In this document: positions 45,847-60,800 of the stretch, piece by piece
Layout: every line of letters begins with the position of its first letter
Position numbering within the stretch: the stretch's first letter is position 1
Assembly: GCF_000372885.1 (NCBI RefSeq)
Contig: NZ_KB889967.1
Location: 805,017-869,016 of the forward strand
Direction of reading: 5' to 3'
DNA: 64,000 bases
Origin: Methyloversatilis thermotolerans
GTDB lineage: Bacteria > Pseudomonadota > Gammaproteobacteria > Burkholderiales > Rhodocyclaceae
Program-made: the position numbers and the translations under genes
The notes under the pieces: model-generated
The model's input: the letters and a program-made list of their open reading frames with translations, nothing else
Databases searched by the model: none
Told to the model about the DNA's origin: nothing

Positions 45847-48800
45847 ATGAAACCGAATGCACAACGCCGTCGCAGCCTGCCCAGGCTGCGCACCCTGGTC
45901 GCCAACTTGCGCGCGCCGTCCAGCCTGTTGCTCGGCATGAGCACGCTGCCGGCGCTGCTGTCGCCATCGGCCTGGGCGCAGGCGATACAGACCGACGGCA
46001 ACACGCTCACCACGGTGACGACGGCGGGGGCGGTGACCGATGTGCGTACCGCGACTGTCCGTGGTGACGCCGGTTTCAATTCCTTCAGGCATTTCAGCGT
46101 CAATACCGGCCATACCGCCAATCTGCATCTGCCGGACGGTACGGTGAACCTGATCAACATCGTGCGCGACTCGCGTGTGGACATCCAAGGCACGCTGAAT
46201 GCGTTGCGCGACGGGCGCATCGGCGGCAATGTGTTCTTCGCCAGCTCGCACGGCTTCGTGGTGGGCGCGGGCGGCGTGGTCAATGTCGGTTCGCTGTCGG
46301 TCAGCACGCCGACCCAGGGCTTCGTCGATGGCTTCTTCCGCTCACCCGGTGTGCCGGACGCGGGGTCGGTGGCGCAGTTGCTCAATGGCACGGCGCCGCT
46401 GTCGTCGGCCGCCATCCGCATCGACGGTCGGGTCAATGCCGTCGAGGACGTGACGCTGCTGGCCGGCACCGTCAGCGTCGGTGGCCAGATACTGACCGGT
46501 GGTCGCTTCGAGGGCAGGGCGCCCGATTTCAGCGACGTCGTGAACGCGCAAGGTCTGGCCCAGGGCAGCCGCGTGATCGAAAAGGCCGGCCGCATCTATA
46601 TTGCGGCGGACGAGGACATCGAAATTTCCGGCACGCTGGATGCGCGCGGCGGCAGTGGGGTGGCGGGCGGCGAAGTCGTCCTGCGCGCCGGTCGCGACAT
46701 CATCGCCGACGTGGATGCCATGGTGACCGCCGCCGGTGACGGCGAGGATTCGCATGGCGGCCGCATCGATTCGCTCGCGCAGCGCAGTGCGCTCATCCGC
46801 AGCGGCGCGGTGATGGATGCAAGCGCCGGAGCGTCCGGCGACGGGGGGTTCATCGAGTTCTCCGCCAGGGATACGGTGGAACTGGCCGGCGGCCAGTTCC
46901 ATGCCGACGGCCGCAACGGTGGCGCGGCGGGTACCGTGCTGATCGATCCCGACAAGATCATCCTGAGCGCCAACCTGCTGCGTACCGGGTCCGGCTATCC
47001 GGGCCTGCCGTCCGGCGGCAGTGTGACCGGTGCCAATCTGCTGCTGCAGGCGGATGAAAGCATCACGGTGAACGAGAACGTCGTGGTGTCCAGCCGCAGC
47101 GTCGCCGGCAATCACACCAGTGGCGTGTCCACCGGCGATTCGGGCGACATCACCTTCGAGGCGCCGGTCATCGTGCTCAAGTCCGGCAGCCAGGTGCTGG
47201 CGAACGCCGACAGCGGATTCGAAGCCGGCGATGTCACCTTCACCGCGAAGAGCGTGTCGCTGATCGACATCCTGGGGTATCGCGAGGCGACCGCGTCGAT
47301 CGAACTCGACGGCGCGACGGTCAAGGGTCGCAATGTGACCATGACCGCGTCAACCGATGTGCAGAACCGCTGGATCTACGACGAGGCGAGCTTCCAGGAC
47401 AACGCGGCCAATTTCGCGACCACCGGCGCGGAAAACCTGCTCGGCATCGGTCTGTCGCTGCTCGGCATCAACATCGTGCATTCGCAGGCGGTCGGCACCG
47501 CCACCATCGCGCTGAAGGCGGGTTCCACGGTCGAGGCCACCCAGGACGTGACGCTGCTCGCCGACAACCTGACCTCCGCCGGTGCCGCGCCGGATTCCGG
47601 TATCAGCGGGCCGGGCACCCAGGTGAACACACCATTGGGCCTGGGTGCGCTGTATGCGCGCAACAGCTCGACCGCCACCGTGGACGTGAAATCGGGTGCC
47701 AGCGTGAAAGCGGCCAATCTGACCGTGCGCGCCAACAACGACGCCACGCTGGAAGCGGCGATCGAAGCGGCCGACCCGGGCGAGGACGCGAATGCGCCGA
47801 TGAGCCTGGCGCTCGGCCTCGCGTTTGCCGACGTGAAGGCGAACGCGACCGTGGAAGCGGGCGCCACGATCAAGGTGTCGGGCGATGTGACGGTGGCCGC
47901 CACCAACCGCAACAGCTTCACCCATTCGGTCACTGCCTCGCTTGGCAATGAGGGCAAGGCCGCTGCGGCGGTCGCGGTGAGCGAGTTCTCCAGCGAGGCG
48001 AATGCCAGCCTGAATGCGAATGTGGCGGACGCCACGCGGGTGCGCGTGCTGGCGGTGAATGACACCACCACCAATGCGACCACCTCGGAAGCCAAGGTCG
48101 GCACCTCGCTCAACGATTCCATCATCGAAGCCGCGCAGGAAAAGGCCAAACCGCTGACCGATACCACTGGCTTCATCGAGGAAAAGCTGTGGGAAAAGCT
48201 GCTCGGCGGTGAAGAACTCGACGAGAAGGTGAAACCGACCTCGACGCCGCTGCGCATAGGCGGCGCGATCGCCTGGGTGGACAGCGACGCCAGCGCGTCG
48301 GCCACCATAGGCGACGGCGCCCGCGTGCATGCCAGCGACAGCACCGTGGTGGCGGCGCGCACGCTGGGCCAGGACATCCAGGTGATGACCGAGGCGTCGG
48401 CGATATCGCAATCGAAGACGCAGGCCACCGGCAATACCGCGCGCAACACCTTCTCCGCCGGCATATCGATCGCCAATTATTCGCACGACGCGCTGGCGCG
48501 CATCGGTGCCAATGCGGTGGTCACCGCACCGCGCATCGCGGTCGCATCCGACGTGATCATTCCGGTGCGCGAAACGCTCATCACCGGCGGCAGCTTCACG
48601 CGCTGGGACGGTCTGAGCACGGTGAAGGACTGGTTCAACGACCTGACCGGCATCCTCGACGTGTTCAATGGGTCGTCGGCCGCGAAATCGCGTTCCGATG
48701 GCTCGAACAACAGCATCGCGCTGTCCGGTTCGGTCAGCTTGCTGCGCTTCGATCATTCGGCGAAGACCGAGGTCGGCGAATCGGCCCAGCTCAATGTCAC

Positions 48801-51800
48801 CGGCAGCGAAACCGGCGAATGGTCGGCCAGCTTCGAAACCGTGGCGGACGACAGTTCGACCGATGATGACGAACAGGTGCTGCAGGAATGGGCCTTCAAG
48901 TCGCCGGTCGATCTGAGCGCGCGGCGCGACGTCACCCTGCTGTTCCACGGCGGGCACTTCATTCCGGGCAGTGCCGGCGGCGGCAGCGGCAGCAAGGGTC
49001 TGGGCATGGCCTATACCCAGGAGACGCTGACCGGCGACACCCTGGTGTTCGTGCGCGAAGGGGCGCAGATACGCGGCGTGACCGAAACCGTGTCGGGCAC
49101 GACGGCGGGCGAGCGCAGCTATTCGATCAGCGGCACGCGAGCGGCGAGCGCGGTCAATATCGAGGCCGAGGCGCACGACCTGGTCATTTCCATGGCTACG
49201 CTCGCCGGTTCGGGCGCCAGTTTCGGCGTCAATGGATCGGTATCCATCGTCGATGTGAACAACACCACGCGTGCCCTGGTCGATGACGAAGCAACGCTGC
49301 GCGCCGGTTCGCTGTCGCTCGCCGCGACCGACACCCCGGTGCTGTGGTCCATCGCCGGCGGCTTCAACAAGTCGGAATCGACCGGTGTGGGTGTGGGCAT
49401 TGCCTACATCGGCGCGGACAACCTGACCGAGGCGCGGGTCGGCGACAACGACGACGAGGATCTGCTGGACGGCGACAACCGCAGCAGCAGCCGCACGGTG
49501 GCGGGCGCCACCGTGCGGGTGGGCGATGTGTCGGTGGAGGCGCGCGCCGACGGTCGCATGGAAGCGATCGCCGTGACCGGCGCGGTGGCCGGCGGCCAGG
49601 AGAAGAACGAAAACTCGAGCAGCGGCTTCTTCGGCAGCATTTCGCAGAAGTACACCGACATCCAGAACAAGCTGTCCTCGATCGTGGACCAGAAGCCGAC
49701 TTCGGTCAGCCAGGGCAGCAATTCCACTGCCAGTTCGCCGTCGGCCAGCAGCAAGCCGAGCTTCGGCCTGGCTGGTGCCGGCAGCGCCGCGGTGAATGAT
49801 GTGAAGCTGGTGACCCGCGCCGAAATCGATGGCGTGACGATAGAGCAGGACGAAGCGGCCAAGGGCGGTGTCACCGTGCGTGGCGTGTCCGATCTCGACA
49901 TCGTCACCGCATCCGGTGCGGCGGCACTGAACCGCGGCGGCAATTCGAGCCAGAGCGGTTCGGCCGCGGTGGCGGGCAGCGTGTCGGTGAACATCATCGA
50001 CAACACGGTCGAAGGCCTGGTCGAGAACTCGACGCTGAACGATCCGGCCAATGTGACGGTGCAGGCGCTGGCCGGCGGCGAGCAGCTTTCGATCGCCATC
50101 GGCGCGGCGGTCAATACCAGCGGCAACAACGGCCAGAATTCGAAATCGCTCACCGGTTCGCTGTCGCTGTCACTGGTCGACAACACGGTCACCGCGGCCA
50201 TGCGCTCGACCGACTTCACCGGCGCCGGCGTGGCCGGTGGCTTGCTCGACGTGACCGCCTACAACCGCATGTTCATCGGCACCGGCGGCGGTACCCTGGC
50301 TTTCGGTGGCAAGACCAGCGCCGGCGGCTCGATCACCTATTCCGACATCGACAATACGGTGCTGGCGGAGATCGCCCAGGGCAGTACGGCCAACGGCATC
50401 GATGCCGCGCGCGTGCGCGCCTACAACGCCACCGAGATCGGTGCCGGCGCGGCGCATGGCCAGGCCTCGGCCAACCAGGATTCGAATGCCATCGGTGGCG
50501 CGGTGGTGATCACCGACATCGACAACGACACGACCGCGCGCATCGCCGGACTGTCCGTCATCACCGCGAAGAACAGCCTGGACGTTCTGGCGCAGGACCG
50601 TGGCGCCGATGCCACGCTGGAAAACATCATCGAGCCGGGCAACAAGCGCGAGAACACCGTGCTCGGCCTGGATTACTGCGGTCGTCAGGGCGCGGGCGTC
50701 ACCACCAGCGGCAACTGCATCACCTCGGTGGCCGGCGTGATGCAGGTGAATATCGGCAGCAACAGCAACAGCGTCGGCGGATCGTTCAACTGGAGTTCGA
50801 TCAGCAACGATCTGACCGCGAAGATCGAGGACGCGCAAGCCACGGTCACGGCGGCCGGCGGCACGCTCAATGTGAAGGCGGAATCGGATGTGGTGATCAC
50901 GTCCATCGCGGTCGGCGTCGGCGTGTCCGGCAAGGTGTCCGCGGCGGGGTCGGTGACGGTGAACTTCATCGACAACGATCTGCTGGCCGGCATATCCGCG
51001 CCGTCGCGGGACGACGGCCACGACGACGTGAGTGCCTCCGTGGTGACCGTGCGCGCGGCCGACCGCTCGCGCATCGACACGCTGGCCGGTGCCATTTCGG
51101 CCAGCATGAACAGCGTGGCCATCGGTGCGTCGGTCACCTATGCGGACATCACCAATACCGTGCAGGCGCAGATCGACCGCGCCCACATCGACGCCGCGAA
51201 TTCGCTGAGCCTGTTGTCGTCGTCCGATGCCCGCATCCGCAGTCTCGCGGTGGCGGGTACCGTTGCACTGGGCGCCAATCCGGCGGTCAGCGCCTCGATA
51301 TCGCTGAACTTCATCGGCAACCGGACCGACGCCACGGTGGACGACGCGCTGATCGAGGACAGTGGCGACACCAATGCAGTGACGGTGAGCGCGACCGACA
51401 ATTCCACGCTCGAATCGCTGGCGGGCGCGGTGGCGGTGGGCATAGGCCAGAATGCCTTCGGCGCCGCCTTCGGCTACAGCAAGATCGGCAACAGCACGCT
51501 GGCATCGATCGAGGACAGCGAAATCCGCGATGCGCGCACGCTGTCGGTCAGCGCGGCCGAAACCTCCACCATCAACACCATGGCCCTCGCCGTGGGCGGT
51601 GCCCAGACCGTGGCGCTGTCCGGTTCGGTCACGCTGAACCACATCGGCAAGTACGACGGCGACAGCAACGAAGGTGGCGAGGCGGGCAATGTCACCACCG
51701 CCGAAATCGTCGGCACCACCCTCAGCAACAGCGCCGGCAATTCGGCGATCACGGTGTCCGCCAGCGACAGTTCCACCATCAAGTCGCTGGCCGGTGCCGC

Positions 51801-54800
51801 GGCGTTCTCGGGAAATACCGCGATCGGCGGCGCCATCGGCGACAACTGGGTGCGCAACACCGCGCGCGCGCGGGTCCATGACAGCACGGTGGGGGGCGCG
51901 GCTTCGCTCACGCTGAATGGCAGCAACAGCTCGCTGATCGAATCCGCCTCGGTGTCGGGTGCGGGTGCCGCGACCGGCGCTTTCGCCGGTTCCGCCTCCA
52001 GTAACCGTACCGACAACAGGACCGTTGCCGAGATCACCGGTTCGGAGGTGAGTGGCGGCACCGCGTCGGTCGCCGTCAACGCGACCGACAGTGCGTCGAT
52101 CAATTCGCTCGCCGGCGCCGTGGGCATCAGCGGCTCTGCCGGCGTCGGTGCCGCGGTGTCGGTGAACAAGATCGCCAACGACACGCTGGCCCGGGTGTCC
52201 GGCACGCGGGGCGGCGGCCTGAACGTGCGTCATCTGGTGATCGATGCCGACTCGCTGGCGGCGATCAAGACCGCTGCGGCGGGTGTGGGGGCGGGCGTCG
52301 ATGTCGGCGTCGGCGGCTCGGTGGCGGTGAACCTGATCAATTCCGACACGCAGGCGCTGATCGAGAACGGCGCAGAAGTGGAGGCGAGCGGCAATGTCGG
52401 CGTGCTGGCGGAGTCCGACGACAGGATCACATTGCTGGCGGGTGCAGCGGGTGTCGGTGTGTCGGTGGCCGGTGTGGGGGCGTCGATCTCGGTCAACGAG
52501 ATTACCGGCACCACCGAGGCGGCGATACGCGGCAGCGAAGTCGCGGCACGCGCGCGGCTGAACGACAACCTCAGCATCAACAGCGGCGAGATCGGCGGCG
52601 TGGATCTGCGCGACAGCATAGACCGCATGAGCACCAGTGGCGGCGGCTATTCGACCAGCGATCCCTTCGTCGCGCCGGATCTCGCCGCTTCGCGCGGCAG
52701 CGAGAACATGCGCGGCCTCGCGGTCAATGCCAGTGCAACGCACCAGACCACGACCGCGGTCGCCAATGTGGGCGGCGGCCTGTTCGCCGGCGTCGCGGCC
52801 ACCATCAGCACCACCATCATCGACGGCGAGACGCGGGCCACGATCAGCGATTCGCTGATCAATGGCGGCGACAATTCGACCGCCGGCAGCGCCCAGGCGG
52901 TGAGCGTCAAGGCGTCCGATCATGCCTACGGCAACACCTTCATCGGCTCGATCGCGATAGGCATCGCCGGTGTCGGCGCCTCGGCCGATGTGAATGTGTT
53001 CGACCGCGACACCACCGCCGGCGTCAGCGACAGCACGCTGACCGCCCGAGGCGCGTCGACGGTGAAAGCGCGCTCCAGCCAGGGCGTGTCCTCCATCGTC
53101 GTCGGTGCGTCCGGCGGCGCGGTCGCCGTCGTCGGCAGCGGTTCGGTGGCGAAGTTCACCAGCCGTACCATGGCATTTTCCGACGACGCGATCTGGCAGG
53201 TCGGTTCGCTCGACGTGCGCGCCGATCATGATTCGGTCTTCCTGGTCGCGGGCGGCGGCCTCGCCGCGGGCGGCATCGCCGGGGCCGGTACCTTCGCGGT
53301 CGGTCTCGACACCAGTACCACCGAAGCGCGCGTGGACGGCGGTTCGGTCGATGCCGACGGCCAGGTGAATGTGGTCGCCGACAACTCGACCGAAATGCGC
53401 ACCTGGGCCATCGGCGGCGCCGGCGGCGGTGCGGCCGGCGTGGCCGGCGCGGTCGCGGTGGGCATCATCGACAGCACGACCACCGCCCATGTCAGCGACA
53501 GTCGCGTCGGCTCCTCGGCCAACCGGTCGGGCGGACTGAACGTATCGGCCAGCGATGCGGTGGTGACTGAAAGCGTGGCCGGCGCCGGCGCGGTGGGTGG
53601 CATTGCGGGCGTGGGCGCGGGCGCATCGGTCACCAAGGTCGACAACACCACCTCGGCCTATGTCGCCGACACCTCGGTGTACGTCGACAACGATGTGGCG
53701 GTGACCGCGACCGCCACGCGCGAACTCGACAACACCGCAGCCGCGGCGGCGATAGGCGGCACCGCCGGCATCGGCGGCGCGGTCGCGGTGACCGTGGTGA
53801 ACGCCGGCCTGAACGGCGACGCGCGCGGCGAGGCGGACAAGGACAACAATGGCACGCTGAGCAAGGCGGACAGCTTCTCGAATGGCGGCCAGCTCGCGTC
53901 CTACGATTCGAGCAAGCCGGACGACGATGCGGCCAACCAGAAGGCCAACGTCACGCCGAACAGCAATTTCTCGAAGTCAGACATCGATCGCGTCAACGCG
54001 CGCGGCCAGGTGGCCACCAAGAGCACGGTGAACGCCACGCCCGATGGCACGACCAGCGCCGCCATCCGCGACACCGACGGTGTGCGCGACACGATTTCGG
54101 CCAATGGCGACGTGCGTGTGGCCGCGTCGGAGAAGGACGCGATCGACACACTGGCCGGCGGTCTGGCCATCGGCGGTCTGGCGGGCGTGGGCGCTTCGGT
54201 TGCCGTGACCGATGTGCGCCACAATGTGCAGGCCGATATCGAGGGGCTGGTGACGGTCACCGCCGGTGACGATGTCGAGGTGTCGGCGGAAACCGGCAAT
54301 CTGTACAGCAACCGCAACGCGGTGCGCGCCGAGGCCTTCCAGGCGGCCGGCGGGCTGGTCGGGGTCGGCGCGGCGGTGGCGACCGCCAACCTGGGCAATA
54401 CGGTGGCCGCCGGCATCGGACGTGGCGTCACCGTCAATGCGACCTCGGCCGATGGTGCCGTGACCGTGGATGCCGATGACAGCTCGTCGGTGCGCAGCAA
54501 GGCGCAGGGCTACGCGGTGGGTGCAGTGGCGGCCGGCGTCGTGGTATCGACCGCCAGCAAGGGTGGCAGCGTCAGCGCCACCATCGCCGATGTCGATGCG
54601 CAGCTCAATCAGGTCACCAATGTGAATTGGGGCGGCGGCGCGCTGACCGTGTCGGCCACCCGCACCGGAGCGGTCAGTGCCTTTTCGCGCGCAGGTTCGG
54701 GCGGTGTCTATGCCGGCAATGGCAGCGGTGCGGACGCCAGCGACAGCGGTGTCGTGCTGGCCCGTGTCGGCGAGGACGTGATGCTCGACGGCGATGGCGT

Positions 54801-57800
54801 GGCCACGATCGGCGCGGGCGCATCGCCGTCGGTCGATGCCGAAGCGGATGGCTATGGCGGCGCGCTCACCGCCTACATCGGCGTGTCGGTCGCCAAGGCG
54901 ACGTCGACCAGCACGGTGGATGCCGCGGTGCATGCGACACAGGTGAGCGCAGGCGGCCTCACCGTGTCGGCCGCACAGTTTCTTGCGCCGAATCAGTTCA
55001 CCACCTCGTCCGACGCCCAGGCATCCGGCGGCGGACTGCTGCTCGGCGCCAGCGCGACCGACAGCCAGGCGCGCAGCACCTCGACCGTGCGAGCGGCGCT
55101 GGCATCGGGCAGCGTGCTCGACGTCGATGGCGACGTGCGGGTATCGGCCACCAATGACACGCGTCAGAAATCCAGGGTGTCCGGCGTGGTGGTCGGTCTG
55201 CTGGCCGCCGGCTTCAACGATGCCGACACGCAATCGACCTCGACCACCACGGCTTCGGTCGCCAATGGCGTGACCGGCGCGGTCGGCGATCGTCTCGAAG
55301 TGCTGGCCACCGGCAGCGCCGACAATTTCGCCGAGGCGGAGTCGGGTTCGGGCGGCCTGCTGGCCGGCGCCGGCGCCACCGCCGATACCTCGACCACCGC
55401 CACCACCACCGCGGTGCTGGGCGGCGGCAGCACGAATGCCGTACTCGATGCCGAGGCGATACAGGTGAAGGCCGAGCACACCGCGAAATGGAATGGCGCG
55501 GTCGACACCGTGCAGGCGGCACTGGCGGGCGCCAGCGGTGCCACGTCGTCGAACGTGGTGGTATCCAACCTGAGCGCCGGCATCGCCGGGGCGGCCCGGC
55601 TCACCACGCGCGACCTGGACATCCTGGCGCGCAATGTGTCGCTCAAGCCGCTGCTCGCCAATGGCGTGTTCAACGCGTCCGCCGGTACCGGCGGCCTGAT
55701 TTCCGGCGCGGCGGCCAGCTCCTACAGCCTGGTCACCAACAACACCCGTGCCGGCATCGGCGACAACGCCGTGGTCAATGTGACCGGCGATGTCGATGAT
55801 CCGGGCGCCACCAGGATGGTCGCGGTGAACGAGCTGGACATGCAGGACCGCACCAAGCTCGACACCGGTGGCGCGATCGCCATCGCCCAGGCCGAGTCGT
55901 CCATCGTCGCCAGCAATCTGGCCGAGGTGAGGCTGGGGCAGGGCGCGCGGCTGGATGCGGTGGGCGATGTGAATTTCGGTTCGCGCATCGACGCCGACGT
56001 GCAGACCAGCGCCAATGCGCGCACCTACGGTCTGGCGGGTGCCGCCATGGGCACCTCGACCACGGTGATCAACTACAACAACAGCACCTTGATCGCGGAC
56101 GGTGCATCGATACGCGCCGACGGTTACATCAACCTGATGGCCGGCCGCGATGCGGCGGGCACGTCGAACGACATCAATGCGCGTGCACGCACCGACCTGT
56201 TCAACAAGACGCTGGCACCCATCATCGAATCGCAGCTCAAGGCCGACGCCGCCGTGGGTGCCACGAACTATGTGGAAATCGCCGGCAACGCCCAGGTGCG
56301 CAGCGTGAAGGACGTGAATCTGGGCGCCATCCGCGGCAGCAATATCGCGGATGGCCAGGGCGTGGGCAAGGACCTGTGGCGCGAAGCGGCGGCGGCGGTA
56401 GCCAGCTTCTTCTCCAACATGGTCGGCCAGGGCGATGTGTCGCTCGATCTGCATGGCGGCACCAGCGTACTGACCGGCAGCGCAGGTGTGCGGGTCGATG
56501 GCCTGGTCGATGCCGGCATCCAGAACAAGCAGCGCCTGGTGATCAACTACACCGGTGCCAACCCGGACAACATCTACGACGACGCGAACATCCAGGTCGT
56601 CGAACAGACCGAGGGCGTGCACTACACGATTTCGACCGAGGACCGCGTCGCCAGCCTGTTCAGCGAAATCGACCGGCTCACCACGCTGCGCGAGCAGTAT
56701 TCCGGTGATGCGGCGTCCGAAGCGGCCTACGACAACGAAATCAACCGCATCACGCAGCAGTTGCTGGAAGAAGGGCTGGCTTCGCGCGAACTGGTGACCA
56801 ACGAGAACGGCGTGCAGGTCTACCAGCTCGTGCCGCTCGAAGCCGCGCCGGTGAAGTACATCAATGTGCAGGACGTGCTGGCGCGCGGCGGCGACATCAA
56901 TGTCACCGGCGACTATCTGGTGGGCGGTGCCGGCGCCACGCTGAAGGCGCGCAAGGACACCGAAATCTTCATCGACAACAACAGTCCGTTCTATCTGCGC
57001 ACCGGCAAGCTCACCATCGCCGACACCGGCGGCAAGCTCACGCTCAATGGCGCGACGATACCGGGTGACAGCAGCAGCCAGATCAATGCCGCCATCAATC
57101 TGCGCAATGCACCCAGCGGTTCGTCCGCGTCCTTCGGCACGGTGCAGACTTCGGCATCCAGTCCTGCGCCCAGCATCGAGGTGCGCAACGACTACAACCC
57201 GCCATCCGATCCGCGCGCGACGCTCACCTTCAATGCGCCGGACATCCAGATCACCGGCAACGTCACCAATGTGACCGGTTCGGTCAAGGTGGTGAATGCC
57301 AAGGGCAGCATCATCGTGCAGGGTCTGGGCAACGAGGACGCGCCGACCATACTGGCCGATTCGATCGACATCGCCGCCGGCAAGAATTTCGTGCAGGCCT
57401 ATGTGAATGGCTTCTTCACCGTGGGTGGCGCCGCGCTGGCGCGCGACGAATTCGGCAACTGGGGCGGTGCGTGGGGCAGCGTGGCGGCAGCAGCGGAAGC
57501 CAATGGCCGGGCCCAGCCGGTCACCACGAACTCCTACAGCGAGTCGAACAATACGCCGCATGTGGCCAGCGGTCCGGGCGTGATCGCCGGCAACAATGTA
57601 TTCATCAGCGCGCGCTACCTCGACATCAATGGCGTGGTGCAGGCCGGCGTGGTGGACTGGAAGCTGGATCTGTCGAGCAGCCTGGACAGCACCATCGCCG
57701 GTTTCGCCAACGACTATGCCACGCGCGTCGCCAAGGGCGAGCGGCCGGCCAGTCCGCTGTACGCGCTCACCGCCTCCGATCTGCGTGCCGGAAAGATCGG

Positions 57801-60800
57801 CACCTACTACAACGCGGAAACCGGGCTGATCGAGGTCGACGCGGTGAAGGTCGAAGGCGGCTACATGCAGTTGTTCGGAGAAATCATCAGTACCGGCAAC
57901 GGTCAGTTGAAGGTGGTCGATGGCTACGGCCGGGTCAATATCGACAACAACACGTCCTATGCTCTGCAGATCAATGGCATCGATACCGGCAACGACATCG
58001 AAGGCAAGATCCGCATCACTGATACCGCCTTCCGTTACGACGGTTCGACCGGCACCATCGTGACCAATCATGCCGCGGCAAACTTCAATTCGCTGCGTCC
58101 GGTCACCACCGAAATCACCCGCCTGGGCAACCAGATCGTGATCGAGAAGAAGGTGGTGGACAGCACCGGCAGCGAAGTCACGATCAAGACAGAGGATGGC
58201 GGCACCGGACGCACCAGCCATTACGACCCGCTCACCGGTCAGCGCTATGTCTATACCACCGGCAACACCTTCCAGAAGATCGACGTCTATCAGGCCTACG
58301 AGGATTCGGCCATCGGCTTCATCCCGTCGGGCAGCGGCAACTACGACTACGGTCCCTTCACGTCGGTGCGCACCGGTGATCCGCTGCTGAGCGGCGAATA
58401 CGTCGATCAGGCGGGCCAGTCGAATCTGTACGAATACGACCTCACCCGCTACTCCACCACCGGCAGCTACCGTGCCAGCCGCAAGACCTGGTCGGAATGC
58501 GTGGCCAGCACGCCGGGCGTGTGCTGGGAGCGCCGCTACTGGGTGGAGGACACCTGGGTGCAGGGCAAGAAGGATTTCAACGTGCATTCGCTGAAGGCCG
58601 ACCAGCGCATCAGTATCGAATTCATAGGCTGGGACGCGAATTCGGCGCAGGCCGGGGTGAACATCGAAAGCCGCGGCGACGTGACCCTGGTCGGGGCCGT
58701 CAGCAACCGCGACCAGACCACCACCATCACGTCCAGCGATGGCGCCATCAAGGCCGGCAGCGACTTCGCTCTGGTCAGCGGCAAGACCGTGTCGCTCAAT
58801 GCCGACACCGGCATCGGTGGCGAAGCTGCACCGATACTGGTGAATCTGCAGGACGGCGGCTGGGTGAGCGCGGAAACGCGCATCGGCGACGTCGCGCTGA
58901 AGGCACCGGCCGGCGATCTGGTGATCAACGAGGCACGTACCGGCGACGGCAAGGTGAGCCTGGAGGCCGAGCGCAGCATCGTCGCGGCCAGCATCCAGAA
59001 CGGTGTGGCGGTGATCGGCGACAGCATCCAGCTCGATGCGCGCACCGGCACCATAGGCAGCAGTGGACGCGCGCTGAACCTGCAGACCCGGGCCGCCGAC
59101 GGCGGCACGTTGCAGGCGCATGCCAGTGGCGACATCGTCATCCGTCACAGCGGTAGCGGCGATGTGCGCATCGTGCAGATCGCCTCTGCCGGAGGCGATG
59201 TGACGCTGAGCGCCAGCGGCGACCTGATCGATGCCAACAGCAATGAAACGCGCGACACCCGCGCCGAATCCGAACTGCTGTCGCTGTGGGACACGCTCAA
59301 CCTTATCGACGACACCACCACCACCAGCGGCGCCGGCAAGAGCAAGCAGGACACGCTGGATGCCTACCAGGCGCAGCGCGAGCGCGAGTACGCGACCTAC
59401 TGGCAGATGCGCAGCAGCGGCAACATCGTGAACGAGCGCTATGTGGCCACCAGCGGCGAGCGCAGCGCGCTGCAGTCGCAGGGCGTGGATGTCGCGCAGT
59501 TCGAGGCACAGCGCACGGCGGAATACGCGCAGCTCAAGTCGCAGTTCGGCAACACCACCTTCGATCCCAACTACCGTTACCAGCTCAGCCAGACGGAAAT
59601 CAATCAACTGAGCGATGGCTACGCCTGGACCGAACAGCAGCTCAAGACCGCGCTGCCATCCAGCGTGCTGTTCAAGAGCACGTCCGATACCGAAACGCGC
59701 ATCGAGGAAGCCAATATCGTCGGTCGTTCGATACGCATCGACACCAGCGGCGGCGTCGGCAGGCTGTCCGGCGAAGTGACCATCGATGCCGACCTGGACG
59801 TCGGCAATCTGACGACTGCGCAGCGGCTGGCGCTGGCGTCGGCCGAGGCGGACGACATCCGCTTCGACGAGGCGACCAACCAGATCGTCATCCTGCAGCG
59901 CGACGACATCGATATCGCGGGCAATGCCGGCACGCCGGCGCAGAGCGTCACCATCAATGCCGGCACGCACGCCTACCTTGGTTCGGAACAGGACATCAAT
60001 ATCGACCGCGTGCAGGCCAACCAGGCCATCCGCATCAAGGGTGGCGGCGGCGTATATGAATATTCGCTGCGCGACACCAGCCAGGCGGCGGTCAGCGGCG
60101 GCAGCCTCATCGTCGAAGCGTCGACCGGCAGCGTGGGCAGCGCGTCGCGTCCGCTCACCGTGGATCTGGGCGGCGGCCTCACGGTGCGCGCCGGCGACCA
60201 GATCTGGGTGAGCGGCGTGTCCGGCCTGATGAGCGCACGCGGCGACCTGACGCTGAACGAGGTGTTCGCCCGCGAGGACATCCATCTTGCCAGCGCCGGC
60301 AGCATCGTCGATGCGCGCACCAGCGGCGCACTGGTGTCGGTGCAGAGCCAGCATGGCGGCGTGAATCTGGGCGCGGCCGACGATATCGGCGGCGACGGCG
60401 ACCCGCTGCGCATCAGTGCCGCCGGCACGGTGGATGCGACCGCCGGTGGCGACGTGCATCTGGCGGCGGTCGATGCGCTGCCGGCGCCCGGCCTGCGCGC
60501 CGATCTGGACATCGGCGGCATCAGCGCCGGGGGCGACATATCGCTGGCCGCGAAGGCCGGCCGTCTCGCGGTGGCGGGCGACGTGCTCGCTCCGGGCAGC
60601 GTGACGGTGGAGGCCGGCAGCCTCATCATGCAGGACGGTGCGCTGATGCGTGCAGACCAGGGCCAGATCGCGATCGATGCGACCGGCGATGTGGTGGTCG
60701 GCCGCATCGAAGCCACGCAGTACGCGGGCGACGAAGCGATACGCATCACCACCGCCGGTCGCATCCTTGACGGAGGCGATCTCGGCGAATACGACCTGGT